From positions 434,001 to 498,000 of the forward strand of contig NZ_SUNC01000003.1 of NCBI RefSeq assembly GCF_007570835.1: a stretch of DNA of 64,000 nt. The letters are read 5' to 3'. Below, in pieces: positions 35,071-43,202 of the stretch. The position numbers were made by a program, and so were the translations under genes. This DNA is from Croceicoccus sediminis (lineage in GTDB: Bacteria > Pseudomonadota > Alphaproteobacteria > Sphingomonadales > Sphingomonadaceae). Positions within the stretch are counted from its first letter, which is position 1. Each line of letters starts with the position of its first letter. The notes below the pieces were generated by a model. The model saw only the letters and a program-made list of their open reading frames with translations, searched no databases and was not told the DNA's origin.

Positions 35071-36080
35071 CAGTCGGCGTCCCCTTGCGCGAACGGGGGA
35101 ACCAAGTCGCGCAAACGAAGCATCTCGACGAACTCCGACAGGCGCTGCGCCCGATAGGCATCGGCATCGATACCTGCGTAGTCGTAGAAACCCTTGCCGT
35201 CGCGCAGGCCGCGCCGGTCTTCGCGCATGTTGTCGACAACGATCTCAGGCGCTTTGAAACGGGCCGGATCGACCTTTTCCGAAAGGAAATCGCTGGCATG
35301 ATACAGAATGTCGCCGCCGCCCCAGTCGATGAATTCGAGCAGGCCCAGGACCGCGAAGCGAATGCCGAAACCGGTCCGCACGGCAAGGTCCACGTCCTCT
35401 GCACTGGCGACGCCTTCCTCGACGATGCGCGCTGCCTCGTTCATGGCAAGGGCCTGGATGCGCGGCACGATATAACCCGGCGCCCCGCGGCACACGATCG
35501 GCACTTTGCCTGCTGCCGACAGGATCGCCCGTGTCCTGCCGACAACATCTTCATCGGTGACCGTCGCCGGGGCGAGTTCGACCAGCGGCATCAGGTAGGC
35601 CGGGTTCAACCAGTGCGCGTTGAGGAAGCGCGAAGGCCTGTCCACGAAGCCGATCAGTTCTTCCGGGTCGATCGTGGACGTGGTGGAAGTGATGATGCAA
35701 TCGTCTGGCACGTACTGGCAAACGAAGGCGAAGGCGGCGCGCTTTGCATCCAGCGTTTCGGGAACGCCTTCGAACACGATCGCGCTTTGCGCCAAGATCG
35801 CGGGAGCTGCGTCCCTGTCGGCGAAGCGGACATGGCCTGCCGCTTTCCTTGCGCCCTTGTCGTCCAGCAGGCCGAGCCTGACGAGAAAGTCGAGGTCGCG
35901 TTCGATCTCGTCCATCGCGTTCTTGCGCAGCGCGGCTGCCGCCTCGGGCTCTCTCGGTTTCACGTCGACGAGCGCCACGTCACGGCCGGTTGCCGCAAAG
36001 GCGATGGCGATGCCCCGGCCCATCCGGCCTGCGCCGACTGCCGCGACCAGACCCTTGGTCTTGTCACCGCCGCCCGTCAT
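35070..36080 (-). CDS. 3-hydroxyacyl-CoA dehydrogenase-fold NAD+ enzyme
   Basis: A 336-residue protein with an N-terminal Rossmann fold (AVGAGRMGRGIAIAFAATGRD) and the 3HCDH C-terminal helical domain. Conserved segments include SNTSTID-like STTSTIDPEELI and NAHWLNPAYLMPLVELAP, in which the catalytic His is expected, so it is likely active. Related enzymes use 3-hydroxybutyryl-CoA, L-carnitine or L-gulonate; the AHWLNPAYLMPLVE pattern resembles the carnitine/gulonate-like group more than fatty-acid enzymes. Start ATG 36080 is supported by AAGGG upstream. It follows the opine-type gene after 1 base and shares a base with the next gene's start (TGATG). Confidence 0.85.
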   Translation of the reverse strand: MTGGGDKTKGLVAAVGAGRMGRGIAIAFAATGRDVALVDVKPREPEAAAALRKNAMDEIERDLDFLVRLGLLDDKGARKAAGHVRFADRDAAPAILAQSAIVFEGVPETLDAKRAAFAFVCQYVPDDCIITSTTSTIDPEELIGFVDRPSRFLNAHWLNPAYLMPLVELAPATVTDEDVVGRTRAILSAAGKVPIVCRGAPGYIVPRIQALAMNEAARIVEEGVASAEDVDLAVRTGFGIRFAVLGLLEFIDWGGGDILYHASDFLSEKVDPARFKAPEIVVDNMREDRRGLRDGKGFYDYAGIDADAYRAQRLSEFVEMLRLRDLVPPFAQGDAD

Positions 36081-36081
36081 C

Positions 36082-37164
36082 TCAGAACCCTTCGGCAAGG
36101 AACTTGTCCATCCCCGCGCGGTCAAGACCGTCGAGACCGAAGCTTTCCAGCGTCCGCCCCTCTGCGTAGAGGTCCCTGCCCGTCACCGCGCTGGCGACGG
36201 CCAGAAGACCCGATGCAACCGGGGTCGGACAGCCCGCCCAGCGACCGATGGACACGATCATCGAAAGGCCGAGGCGCGTGTCCTCCAGCATGTAGCGATG
36301 CGTGTGCAGGTCGATCTTCTCGCGCCAGTCGCCGCTGTCGGTCAGCTTTTCGTGCGCGGCGCGGCCATACATCCATTCGTCGCCGTCGGCCGCGTAGTGA
36401 TCGGCCAGCGGAAAGTGCGGCGCGCCATAACCCAGCGCCTCGCGAACGGCGATACGTTCGTTGTCCAGCGCGGTGGTGACCGCCCGGATCGAAGGCTGCG
36501 TCCCTTCATTGTGAATGTCCCACGAAGGAAAATGCTCTAGGGGCCCTGCGTTCATCAGGATGAGCGGGGGATGGATGATCGGCCCGGCATTCATCAACCC
36601 GCCCGACAGCGCGTCCTCGATCGGCTCGACCGAGGGATATGCCTGTTTCAGCACTTCAAAAGCATGGCCTGCGTTCTTCGCCGGAAAGACGCCGGTCGGC
36701 AGGCGGGTGGCATAGACGCTGACCACGATGTCGGCCGGGCCGTGCTTGCGCACGAGATAGGGCAGCGTGCCGGTTTCCGCGAAAGTCACGTCGGCAGTAT
36801 TGCCCGCATCCTTTGCCGCCCTCGCAAAGACCAGCGAACCGAGCGTGCCGGGCGGCAGGAACACGACCTGACCGTCTTTCCAGTACGGCGCGCACTGGCG
36901 GGCCAAGTCGTCGTGCGTGGTGGCGGGCAAAGGGATGACGATCAGCTGGGCATTCGTGATCGCCTCTTCCAGCGACGTGGTCGGATGGGCCACCACGACT
37001 TCGCGCGTGCCCTTGAAGTCCTTCACCCGGATCGCTCCGTTCTCGAGAACCGGGCCGAAAGCCTTTGCATCACGGCGCCAGAACCAGGTTTCGAAACCCC
37101 GCTCGCTCATCTCTACGGCTGCGGCATAACAACCATGTCCTCCGCCCAGTACGGCAACCCGCAT
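36082..37164 (-). CDS. NAD/NADP octopine/nopaline dehydrogenase-family protein
   Basis: A 360-residue protein with a nucleotide-binding N-terminus (VLGGGHGCYAAAVEMSERG) and the opine dehydrogenase C-terminal domain, including NAGPIIHPPLILMNAG, which holds the conserved His-Pro motif. Opine dehydrogenases form or split N-(1-carboxyalkyl) amino acids with NAD(P)H; distant members are ketopantoate-reductase-like and of unknown substrate. Here it lies in a catabolic chain with acid-oxidising enzymes, so the natural direction may be oxidative. The following gene starts 1 base after its stop. Substrate cannot be read from sequence. Confidence 0.85.
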   Translation of the reverse strand: MRVAVLGGGHGCYAAAVEMSERGFETWFWRRDAKAFGPVLENGAIRVKDFKGTREVVVAHPTTSLEEAITNAQLIVIPLPATTHDDLARQCAPYWKDGQVVFLPPGTLGSLVFARAAKDAGNTADVTFAETGTLPYLVRKHGPADIVVSVYATRLPTGVFPAKNAGHAFEVLKQAYPSVEPIEDALSGGLMNAGPIIHPPLILMNAGPLEHFPSWDIHNEGTQPSIRAVTTALDNERIAVREALGYGAPHFPLADHYAADGDEWMYGRAAHEKLTDSGDWREKIDLHTHRYMLEDTRLGLSMIVSIGRWAGCPTPVASGLLAVASAVTGRDLYAEGRTLESFGLDGLDRAGMDKFLAEGF

Positions 37165-37268
37165 TGCAATCCCCTTGGTTCCTTGTCGGGAAGCTTTATG
37201 CAGCCGGGCCCGATGCCCCTCTATTCGCTATCGGAACGCGGGGTCCGAAATCCGCAGCAATCGCGCCC

Positions 37269-38567
37269 TCAGGCGAAAGAACGTGCAAAGGGCCTGCACC
37301 CGAAGGCCAGGATGATCGCGGACAGCATGGCCGCCCCTCCCGCCACGAGGCCCAGCGAAAGAGCGACTCCGGCACCGCCGAACAGGGTATCGTTGAACAC
37401 GCCGACCAAAAGCGCGCCCAGCGTCGATCCGATCAGCGAATTGCTGCACAAAAACAGCGCCGACACGCGCGAGCGCATGGCCGGGGGCGCCGCGATCTGC
37501 ATGACGGCGGTCGAAGGCGGCATGGGAAACGAGGCGAAGAACAACAAACCCGCCATGATCGTAAGACAGGCATACAGGGTTTCGGCAAAGGGCAAGGCAG
37601 CGGCGAACAGCAGCGTTCCGACCGCGCCGATCATGCCCGTCACGAAAGGAGAGGCGGCCATTCCCGCCCGCGTCAGGGCATCGACGGCCCAGCCGCTGAA
37701 CACCACGCCGCCAACCCCGGCGGTCAGCGCCAGTCCGCCCAGCCAGACGCCTGCCTGTGCCGGCCCCAGGTCGAACCCGCGGATCAGGACCGCGGGCGCC
37801 CAGCCGAGCACGGCGAACAGCGCCGCGGCGGCAAAGGTGAACCCGGTTATGTGCGGGATGTAGATCGCCCTTTCCCGCGCCATGTGGCGCAGGACTTCGG
37901 AAATCGGCAGGACTTCGGACCGTGCGCCGCTGCGCCCCGGATCGCGCACCGTCGCGATCATGACGAGCGCGAGGAGAAACCCCGGCGCGCCGACGATCAC
38001 GAACACCGCCTGCCATGCGCGCATTTCCATGCCCAGCATCGAGAAAGAGCCGCTTTCCCCCACCAGCGCCGACACCGCGCCGCCCGCCAGGAACGCGAGC
38101 CCCACGCCAAGAAAAGACCCCATCGAATAGACGGCAACCGCCCGGCCCAGCTTTTCGCGCGGGAAAAGATCGCTGATCAGCGAATAAGTCGCGGGCGAGA
38201 GGGCTGCCTCCCCCGCGCCGACGAATATGCGCGCCACGAATAGCTGCGCAAAGCTGCGGGTAAACCCGCTCAACACGGTCGCCGCGCTCCAGATTGCGAT
38301 GCCTGCTGAAATCACCGCCGGGCGCGACACCCGGTCCGACAGACTGGCGAGCGGGATGCCCATGGTGGCGTAGAAGATCGCGAAGGCAAGGCCGTGAAGC
38401 AGGCCGAACTGGGTATCGCTGATCTGAAGGTCGCGTTCGATCGGGTCGATCATCAGGGCCAGGATCTGCCGGTCGATGAAAGAGAATATGTACGCCAGCA
38501 TGCAGATGATGACGACGTACCAGCTCTTGAATCCGGCCCGGTCCGTGTAACCCGCTCCGTTCGTCAT
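37269..38567 (-). CDS. MFS transporter
   Basis: A 432-residue major facilitator with 12 transmembrane helices. The A-motif-like segment GIPLASLSDRVSRPAVISAG between helices 2 and 3, and R-rich cytoplasmic loops, are typical. It resembles the spinster/hexuronate-like MFS proteins of sphingomonads in its start FKSWYVVIICMLAYIFSFID. It is first in the chain that continues with the opine-type gene after 104 bases, so it probably carries the substrate or a product of the catabolic pathway. The promoter at 38600-38628 precedes it. The TCA stop is at 37269. Confidence 0.9.
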   Translation of the reverse strand: MTNGAGYTDRAGFKSWYVVIICMLAYIFSFIDRQILALMIDPIERDLQISDTQFGLLHGLAFAIFYATMGIPLASLSDRVSRPAVISAGIAIWSAATVLSGFTRSFAQLFVARIFVGAGEAALSPATYSLISDLFPREKLGRAVAVYSMGSFLGVGLAFLAGGAVSALVGESGSFSMLGMEMRAWQAVFVIVGAPGFLLALVMIATVRDPGRSGARSEVLPISEVLRHMARERAIYIPHITGFTFAAAALFAVLGWAPAVLIRGFDLGPAQAGVWLGGLALTAGVGGVVFSGWAVDALTRAGMAASPFVTGMIGAVGTLLFAAALPFAETLYACLTIMAGLLFFASFPMPPSTAVMQIAAPPAMRSRVSALFLCSNSLIGSTLGALLVGVFNDTLFGGAGVALSLGLVAGGAAMLSAIILAFGCRPFARSFA

Positions 38568-38599
38568 CAGCCTGTCCCGTCGCGTCTTGCCAGGCGGCG

Positions 38600-38628
38600 A
38601 TGCTTGGCCACCTGTACGACCCTGTCAA
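38600..38628 (-). promoter_or_regulatory. Possible promoter of the MFS-opine-oxidase chain
   Basis: On the reverse strand a perfect TTGACA (38628-38623) is followed after 17 bases by AAGCAT (38605-38600), which matches the -10 consensus at only three positions. A weak, activator-dependent promoter would fit a regulated catabolic operon. The start codon lies about 33 bases downstream. Confidence 0.4.
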
Positions 38629-38660
38629 ACCGCGATTGGACGTATCTGTCCGCAATGCGC

Positions 38661-38699
38661 AAAAAAGGCCCGCCCCCGCGTCCGATGCAGGGGCGGGCC
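38661..38699 (-). terminator. Rho-independent terminator after the HI0933-family gene
   Basis: Arms GGGGCGGGCC/GGCCCGCCCC (38690-38699 and 38667-38676) form a 10-base-pair stem, followed on the reverse strand by TTTTTT. It ends transcription from the flavoprotein gene 165 bases earlier and insulates the MFS chain. Confidence 0.88.
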
Positions 38700-38863
38700 A
38701 GTAGGGTGGCCTTGAAATGGTTTGAACGCCTGCGCGCTGGCTGCCGGCCATGCGACAACCCTTGGCCCCGGACCCTAGTACGCGCGGCAGTGCCCGCTAT
38801 GCCAATTGTGCAAGGCCGATGCGCATTCGGCACCGTTTTGCGCGGTTTTGCAGCAGGAAGCGG

Positions 38864-40033
38864 TTAGAGCGCCTCGGCACAGGCGACCGCGCTCGCCCAG
38901 GCCCACTGGAAGTTGTAGCCGCCCAGCCAGCCGGTCACGTCCACGGCCTCTCCGATGAAATAAAGTCCTGGTACTTTTCCGGCCTCCATCGTCTTCGACG
39001 AAAGCTCCGCCGTGGCAACGCCGCCGACGGTCACTTCGGCCTTGGCGAAACCTTCGGTGCCGTTGGGATGAAAGGTCCAGCGTTTGAGCTTCTCGCCCGC
39101 GGTGCGCAGGGCCTTGTCCTTTACGTCGCCCAGCGGAACCGCGATGCCGATGCGGTCGGAAAGTTCGCCGGCCAGCCGGTCGGGCATCAGCGCGCCCAGC
39201 GTCGATCGCACCGTGGCCCTGGGATTGTCGGCCTTTGCCGCGATCAGGATTTCGGCATCCGCGTCGGGCAGGAAGTCCACCGTCACCGGCGCGCCGGGGG
39301 TCCAGTAGGACGAGACCTGCAGGATCGAGGGGCCGGACAGGCCGCGATGGGTGAACAGCGCGGCCTCGCGGAACTTCGCCTTGCCCGCCCCGGCCACGAC
39401 CTCGGTCGAAACGCCCGACAGTTCGCGGAACAGCAGGTCTTCCCCGCCCAGCGTCAGCGGGACCAGCGCGGGGCGCGGCTGGATGACTTTCAGGCCGAAC
39501 TGGCGCGCAAGGTCATAGGCAAAGCCCGTCGCGCCCATCTTGGGAATAGACGGCCCGCCGGTCGCGACGACCAGAGCAGGTGCCGTGTAAGTCCCGCCGG
39601 GGGTTTCAACCGTGAAACCGCCCTCGCCATGCCGCACGTTGGCAATACTTTCGCCGCAGTGCAGGTCGACCGCGCCTTTCGCGCATTGGTCCAGCAACAT
39701 GTCCACGATCTGGCGCGCGGAACCGTCACAGAACAGCTGGCCCAGCGTCTTTTCGTGCCAGGCGATGCCATAACTCTCGACCAGAGCCAGAAAGTCGCGC
39801 GCGGTATATCGGGCCAGCGCCGACTTTGCGAAATGCGGATTGGCGGACAGGTAACGATCGGGCGCGACATCGAGGTTGGTGAAATTGCACCGTCCGCCGC
39901 CGGAAATCAGGACCTTCTTCCCCGGTGCGTCGGCATGTTCGATCAGCACGACCCGGCGTCCGCGCTGCCCCGCGCGGGCAGCGCACATCAGGCCCGCCGC
40001 CCCGGCGCCGAGCACGATGACGTCGTGTGTCAT
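38864..40033 (-). CDS. HI0933/YhiN-family flavoprotein
   Basis: A 389-residue FAD-dependent oxidoreductase of the HI0933 family (also called BaiN-like or aminoacetone-oxidase-like). The FAD motif is IVLGAGAAGLMCAARAGQRG, and the family hallmark GKKVLISGGGRCNFTN follows (about 38-53). A C-terminal GG motif, GEAVDVTGWLGGYNFQWAWA, closes the FAD site. Family members are widespread, but most have no proven substrate. It is transcribed after der with a gap of 4 bases, and a strong terminator lies downstream. Confidence 0.88.
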   Translation of the reverse strand: MTHDVIVLGAGAAGLMCAARAGQRGRRVVLIEHADAPGKKVLISGGGRCNFTNLDVAPDRYLSANPHFAKSALARYTARDFLALVESYGIAWHEKTLGQLFCDGSARQIVDMLLDQCAKGAVDLHCGESIANVRHGEGGFTVETPGGTYTAPALVVATGGPSIPKMGATGFAYDLARQFGLKVIQPRPALVPLTLGGEDLLFRELSGVSTEVVAGAGKAKFREAALFTHRGLSGPSILQVSSYWTPGAPVTVDFLPDADAEILIAAKADNPRATVRSTLGALMPDRLAGELSDRIGIAVPLGDVKDKALRTAGEKLKRWTFHPNGTEGFAKAEVTVGGVATAELSSKTMEAGKVPGLYFIGEAVDVTGWLGGYNFQWAWASAVACAEAL

Positions 40034-40037
40034 CGCC

Positions 40038-41417
40038 TCAGTTTTTCGCGAAGGGGTTCTTGGGGCTACGCAGCATCAGGCGCACCGGCACCGATCCGAA
40101 ACCGAGATCGCGGCGCAGCCCGTTGACGAGATAGCGGCGATAGGATTCGGGCAAGTCGTCGAGCCGCGTGCCGAAGACCACGAAGCGCGGCGGGCGCACG
40201 CCGGTCTGCGTGATATAGCGCAGCTTGATCCGCTTGCCGCCCGGTGCTGGCGGCGGATTGGCGCCCATCGCATCGTCGAACCAGCGGTTCAAGGCGGCGG
40301 TAGGCACGCGCTTGTTCCAGATTTCGCGCGTTTCGAACGCGGCGCTCAACAGGTTGTCCAGCCCCTTGCCGGTCCGCGCCGATACCGCGACCAGCGGCAC
40401 GCCGCGCGCCTGCGCCAGGCCTTCTTCCAGTGCGGCACGGATGCCGTTGAAAAGCCCGCTTGGGTCTTCTGCCACGTCCCACTTGTTGATGCCGATGATC
40501 AGGGCGCGGCCTTCCTCGATCGCGTGGCTCGCGATCTTGAGGTCCTGCACTTCCAGCCCCTTGGTCGCATCGAGCAGGAGCACGACGACTTCGGCATAGT
40601 CGATCGCGTGACGTGCATCGGCGACGGCCAGCCTTTCCAGCTTGTCGGTCACTTTCGCGCGCTTGCGCATCCCGGCGGTGTCGATCAGCTTGACCGCGCG
40701 GTCCTCGCCCGTTTTCGGGTCGTGCCAAGTCCAGTCGATGGCGATCGAATCGCGCGTAATCCCGGCTTCCGGCCCGGTCAGCAGGCGATCTTCCTGCAGG
40801 AACTGGTTGATGAGCGTGGACTTGCCCGCGTTGGGGCGGCCCACGATGGCCAGCTGCAGCGGGCCGAGCGGCCTGTCCTCGTCGTCCTCAAACGGCTCGA
40901 ACTCTTCCTTTTCGGGCTGCAGCGGCTCGAGGATCGGCAAGAGCGCCTCGAACAGGTCGGCAACGCCTTCACCGTGTTCCGCGCTCATCGCCACGGGATC
41001 GCCGAAGCCGAGCGAAAAGGCCTCGTAAATGCCTGCGTCGCCGGCCTTGCCCTCGGCCTTGTTGGCAACGACGGTGATCGGCACCGACGAACGCTGCAGA
41101 TAGCGGGCAATTTCCTCTTCCATCGGGGTCAGCCCGACCCTGCTGTCGATCACGAACAGTGCCGCGGCGGCACCGACAAGGGCGGCCTCGGTCTGCTGGC
41201 GCATCCGGCCCGGCAGCGAAGCGGCGTCCTCGTCCTCCCAGCCAGCGGTATCGACGATCTGGAATTTCAGGCCCAGCAGTTCGACATCGCCGATTCGGCG
41301 GTCGCGAGTCACACCCGGCTGGTCGTCGACCAGCGCGAGCTTCTTGCCGACCAACCTGTTGAACAGGGTCGACTTGCCCACGTTGGGGCGACCTATGATG
41401 ACGACTTGTGGAAGCAT
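40038..41417 (-). CDS. der: GTPase Der (EngA), ribosome assembly factor
   Basis: A 459-residue essential GTPase with two tandem G domains and a KH-like C-terminus. The first G1 motif is IIGRPNVGKST (7-17) and the second GRPNAGKST (near 195); the matching DxxG motifs (DTAGW and DTAGMR) and NKAEG/NKWD motifs are present. It assists 50S subunit maturation. The start ATG 41417 is directly preceded by a 10-base-pair hairpin (41421-41446) that leaves no room for a normal ribosome-binding site. The valine gene mmsB ends 105 bases upstream. Confidence 0.95.
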   Translation of the reverse strand: MLPQVVIIGRPNVGKSTLFNRLVGKKLALVDDQPGVTRDRRIGDVELLGLKFQIVDTAGWEDEDAASLPGRMRQQTEAALVGAAAALFVIDSRVGLTPMEEEIARYLQRSSVPITVVANKAEGKAGDAGIYEAFSLGFGDPVAMSAEHGEGVADLFEALLPILEPLQPEKEEFEPFEDDEDRPLGPLQLAIVGRPNAGKSTLINQFLQEDRLLTGPEAGITRDSIAIDWTWHDPKTGEDRAVKLIDTAGMRKRAKVTDKLERLAVADARHAIDYAEVVVLLLDATKGLEVQDLKIASHAIEEGRALIIGINKWDVAEDPSGLFNGIRAALEEGLAQARGVPLVAVSARTGKGLDNLLSAAFETREIWNKRVPTAALNRWFDDAMGANPPPAPGGKRIKLRYITQTGVRPPRFVVFGTRLDDLPESYRRYLVNGLRRDLGFGSVPVRLMLRSPKNPFAKN

Positions 41418-41420
41418 TAT

Positions 41421-41446
41421 GCGCGCCAAGTGGCGACTTGGCGCGC
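41421..41446 (-). repeat. Perfect hairpin immediately before the der start
   Basis: GCGCGCCAAG and CTTGGCGCGC are perfect 10-base arms separated by TGGCGA. On the mRNA the hairpin ends 3 bases before the der ATG and overlaps where a ribosome site would be; no other Shine-Dalgarno sequence is seen. A related sequence, GGCGACTTGGCGTGCC, recurs at about 41471-41486. It could control translation or be a small dispersed repeat. Confidence 0.7.
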
Positions 41447-41522
41447 ATTTCGCAAGGAAATTAGAGAGTCGGCGACTTGGCGTGCCGGGCGCAGCGACTG
41501 CAATGAGCGGTCTGAAGCCTCT

Positions 41523-42392
41523 CTAGAGCGTCGTGAAAATCGAACCGAAGTCCTTGCCGCCCAGACCGGCCTTGTCGGCTTCCTCGTAGATTTCGGCTGC
41601 CTTGCGGCCCAGCGGCACCTGCGCATCGCTCGCATCGGCGGCGGCCATGGCAAGGCGCAAGTCCTTGAGCATCAGGGCCACGGCGAAACCACCGGCGTAA
41701 TCGTTGTCGGCCGGGCTGGCCGCGCCGACACCCGGAACCGGGGTGTAGTCATTGAGCGACCAGCAATATCCGGTCGACTTGGAGCTGATGTCGTAGAACG
41801 TCTGCGGATCGAGGCCATTGCGTTCGGCCAGCTTCATCGCCTCGCACGTGCCGATCATGTGGGCGGCCAGGAGCATGTTGTTGCACATCTTGGCGACTTG
41901 TCCGGCCCCCGCCTCGCCAGCGCGGATCACCGCCTTGGCCATCGGTTCGAGCACGGTTTCGGCCTTGGCAAAGGCGCTGTCGGTGCCGCCGACCATGAAG
42001 GTGAGGTTCCCGCCATTGGCCGCCGCGATGCCGCCCGAAACCGGCGCGTCGACCATTTCGTAACCGGCCGCCGTCGCGGTCTCGACCATCTCGCGCGCGG
42101 TGGCGACGTCGATGGTGGAGCAATCGAGGATCAGCGCGCCCTTGGGCGCATGGCCGATGACGTCGTTCGTCAGTACGGATTTCACGATAGCGCCGTTGGG
42201 CAGCATGGTGACGACCGCTTCGGCATCTGCCACGGCTTCGCGCACGTTGGTAAAGGGCTTGCAGCCGTTTTCCTTTGCGCGGGCCAGTGCCTCTTCGGAC
42301 AAGTCGAAGGCGGACACGTCATGCCCTGCCTTGGCCAGGTTCGCGGCCATGCCGCCGCCCATGTTGCCAAGGCCGATGAATGCGATTTTCAT
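41523..42392 (-). CDS. mmsB: 3-hydroxyisobutyrate dehydrogenase
   Basis: This 289-residue NAD+-dependent enzyme oxidises 3-hydroxyisobutyrate to methylmalonate semialdehyde in valine breakdown. The Rossmann motif FIGLGNMGGGMAANLAKAGH starts the protein, and the family motifs DAPVSGGIAAANGG (about 115-128) and KMCNNMLLAAHMI, with the catalytic Lys, are present. It follows the enoyl-CoA hydratase gene by 27 bases and completes the lower valine gene set in this cluster together with mmsA. Confidence 0.94.
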   Translation of the reverse strand: MKIAFIGLGNMGGGMAANLAKAGHDVSAFDLSEEALARAKENGCKPFTNVREAVADAEAVVTMLPNGAIVKSVLTNDVIGHAPKGALILDCSTIDVATAREMVETATAAGYEMVDAPVSGGIAAANGGNLTFMVGGTDSAFAKAETVLEPMAKAVIRAGEAGAGQVAKMCNNMLLAAHMIGTCEAMKLAERNGLDPQTFYDISSKSTGYCWSLNDYTPVPGVGAASPADNDYAGGFAVALMLKDLRLAMAAADASDAQVPLGRKAAEIYEEADKAGLGGKDFGSIFTTL

Positions 42393-42419
42393 GTCTGTTT
42401 TCCTCTCAAGGGGTGCGCC

Positions 42420-43202
42420 TCAGCGCCCCTTCCAGTTGCCCGCGCGCTTTTCGACGAAAGCGGCCATGCCCTCGGCCTTGTCCTCGGTCGCGGTCAGCAC
42501 CTGGAACATGCGGCGTTCGGCGATCAGGCCCTGGTCCAGCGTGGTTTCGAACGCGGTGTTGACCATTTCCTTGTTCATCATCGCGGCCAGCGGCGGCATC
42601 GAGGCGATGGTCGTAGCAGTCTTCATCGCGTCTTCGACAAGGTCGGCCAGCGGCACGATGCGCGTGACGAGGCCCGACCGTTCGGCTTCCTCGGCGTCCA
42701 TCATGCGGCCCGTCAGGCACATTTCCATGGCCTTCGCCTTGCCGACCGCGCGGGTCAGGCGCTGCGAGCCACCCATGCCGGGGGCAACGCCCAGCTTGAT
42801 TTCGGGCTGCCCGAACTTCGCCGTGTCGGCCGCGATGATGAAATCGGCCATCATCGCCAGTTCGCACCCGCCGCCCAGCGCAAAGCCGTTGACGGCCGCG
42901 ATCCACGGCTTGCGGACTTTCTTGACGATATCGGCGGTCCAGCCGGCGAAGAAATCCTCGATGTAGAAGTCGGCGGCAGGCTTGTCCGACATTTCCTTGA
43001 TATCTGCGCCCGCGGCAAAGGCCTTTTCGCCGCTGCCGGTGAGCACCGCGCAAAGCTGCGACTTGTCCGCCTCGAACTTGCCGAACGCGTCGGTCAGTTC
43101 GGCCAGAACGGTCGAGTTCAGCGCGTTCAGCGACTTGGGCCGGTTCAGCGTGATCAGCGTGACCGCGCCGCGCGTTTCGGTGAGGATCGTTTCGTAGCTC
43201 AT
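42420..43202 (-). CDS. Enoyl-CoA hydratase (valine pathway)
   Basis: A 260-residue crotonase-family hydratase. The oxyanion-hole motifs are [14 protein letters not shown] (about 57-70) and [16 protein letters not shown] (about 105-120), and the two catalytic acids are in the expected places ([17 protein letters not shown]). In this operon it probably hydrates methacrylyl-CoA to 3-hydroxyisobutyryl-CoA. Its start overlaps the hydrolase stop by 4 bases (ATGA), which decides on ATG 43202 rather than 43214. Confidence 0.92.
   Translation of the reverse strand: MSYETILTETRGAVTLITLNRPKSLNALNSTVLAELTDAFGKFEADKSQLCAVLTGSGEKAFAAGADIKEMSDKPAADFYIEDFFAGWTADIVKKVRKPWIAAVNGFALGGGCELAMMADFIIAADTAKFGQPEIKLGVAPGMGGSQRLTRAVGKAKAMEMCLTGRMMDAEEAERSGLVTRIVPLADLVEDAMKTATTIASMPPLAAMMNKEMVNTAFETTLDQGLIAERRMFQVLTATEDKAEGMAAFVEKRAGNWKGR

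Noticed and set aside
41415-41490. CRISPR-like or palindromic repeat array near der
   Set aside because: Only one full hairpin and one partial copy; no spacer-repeat regularity and no cas genes.
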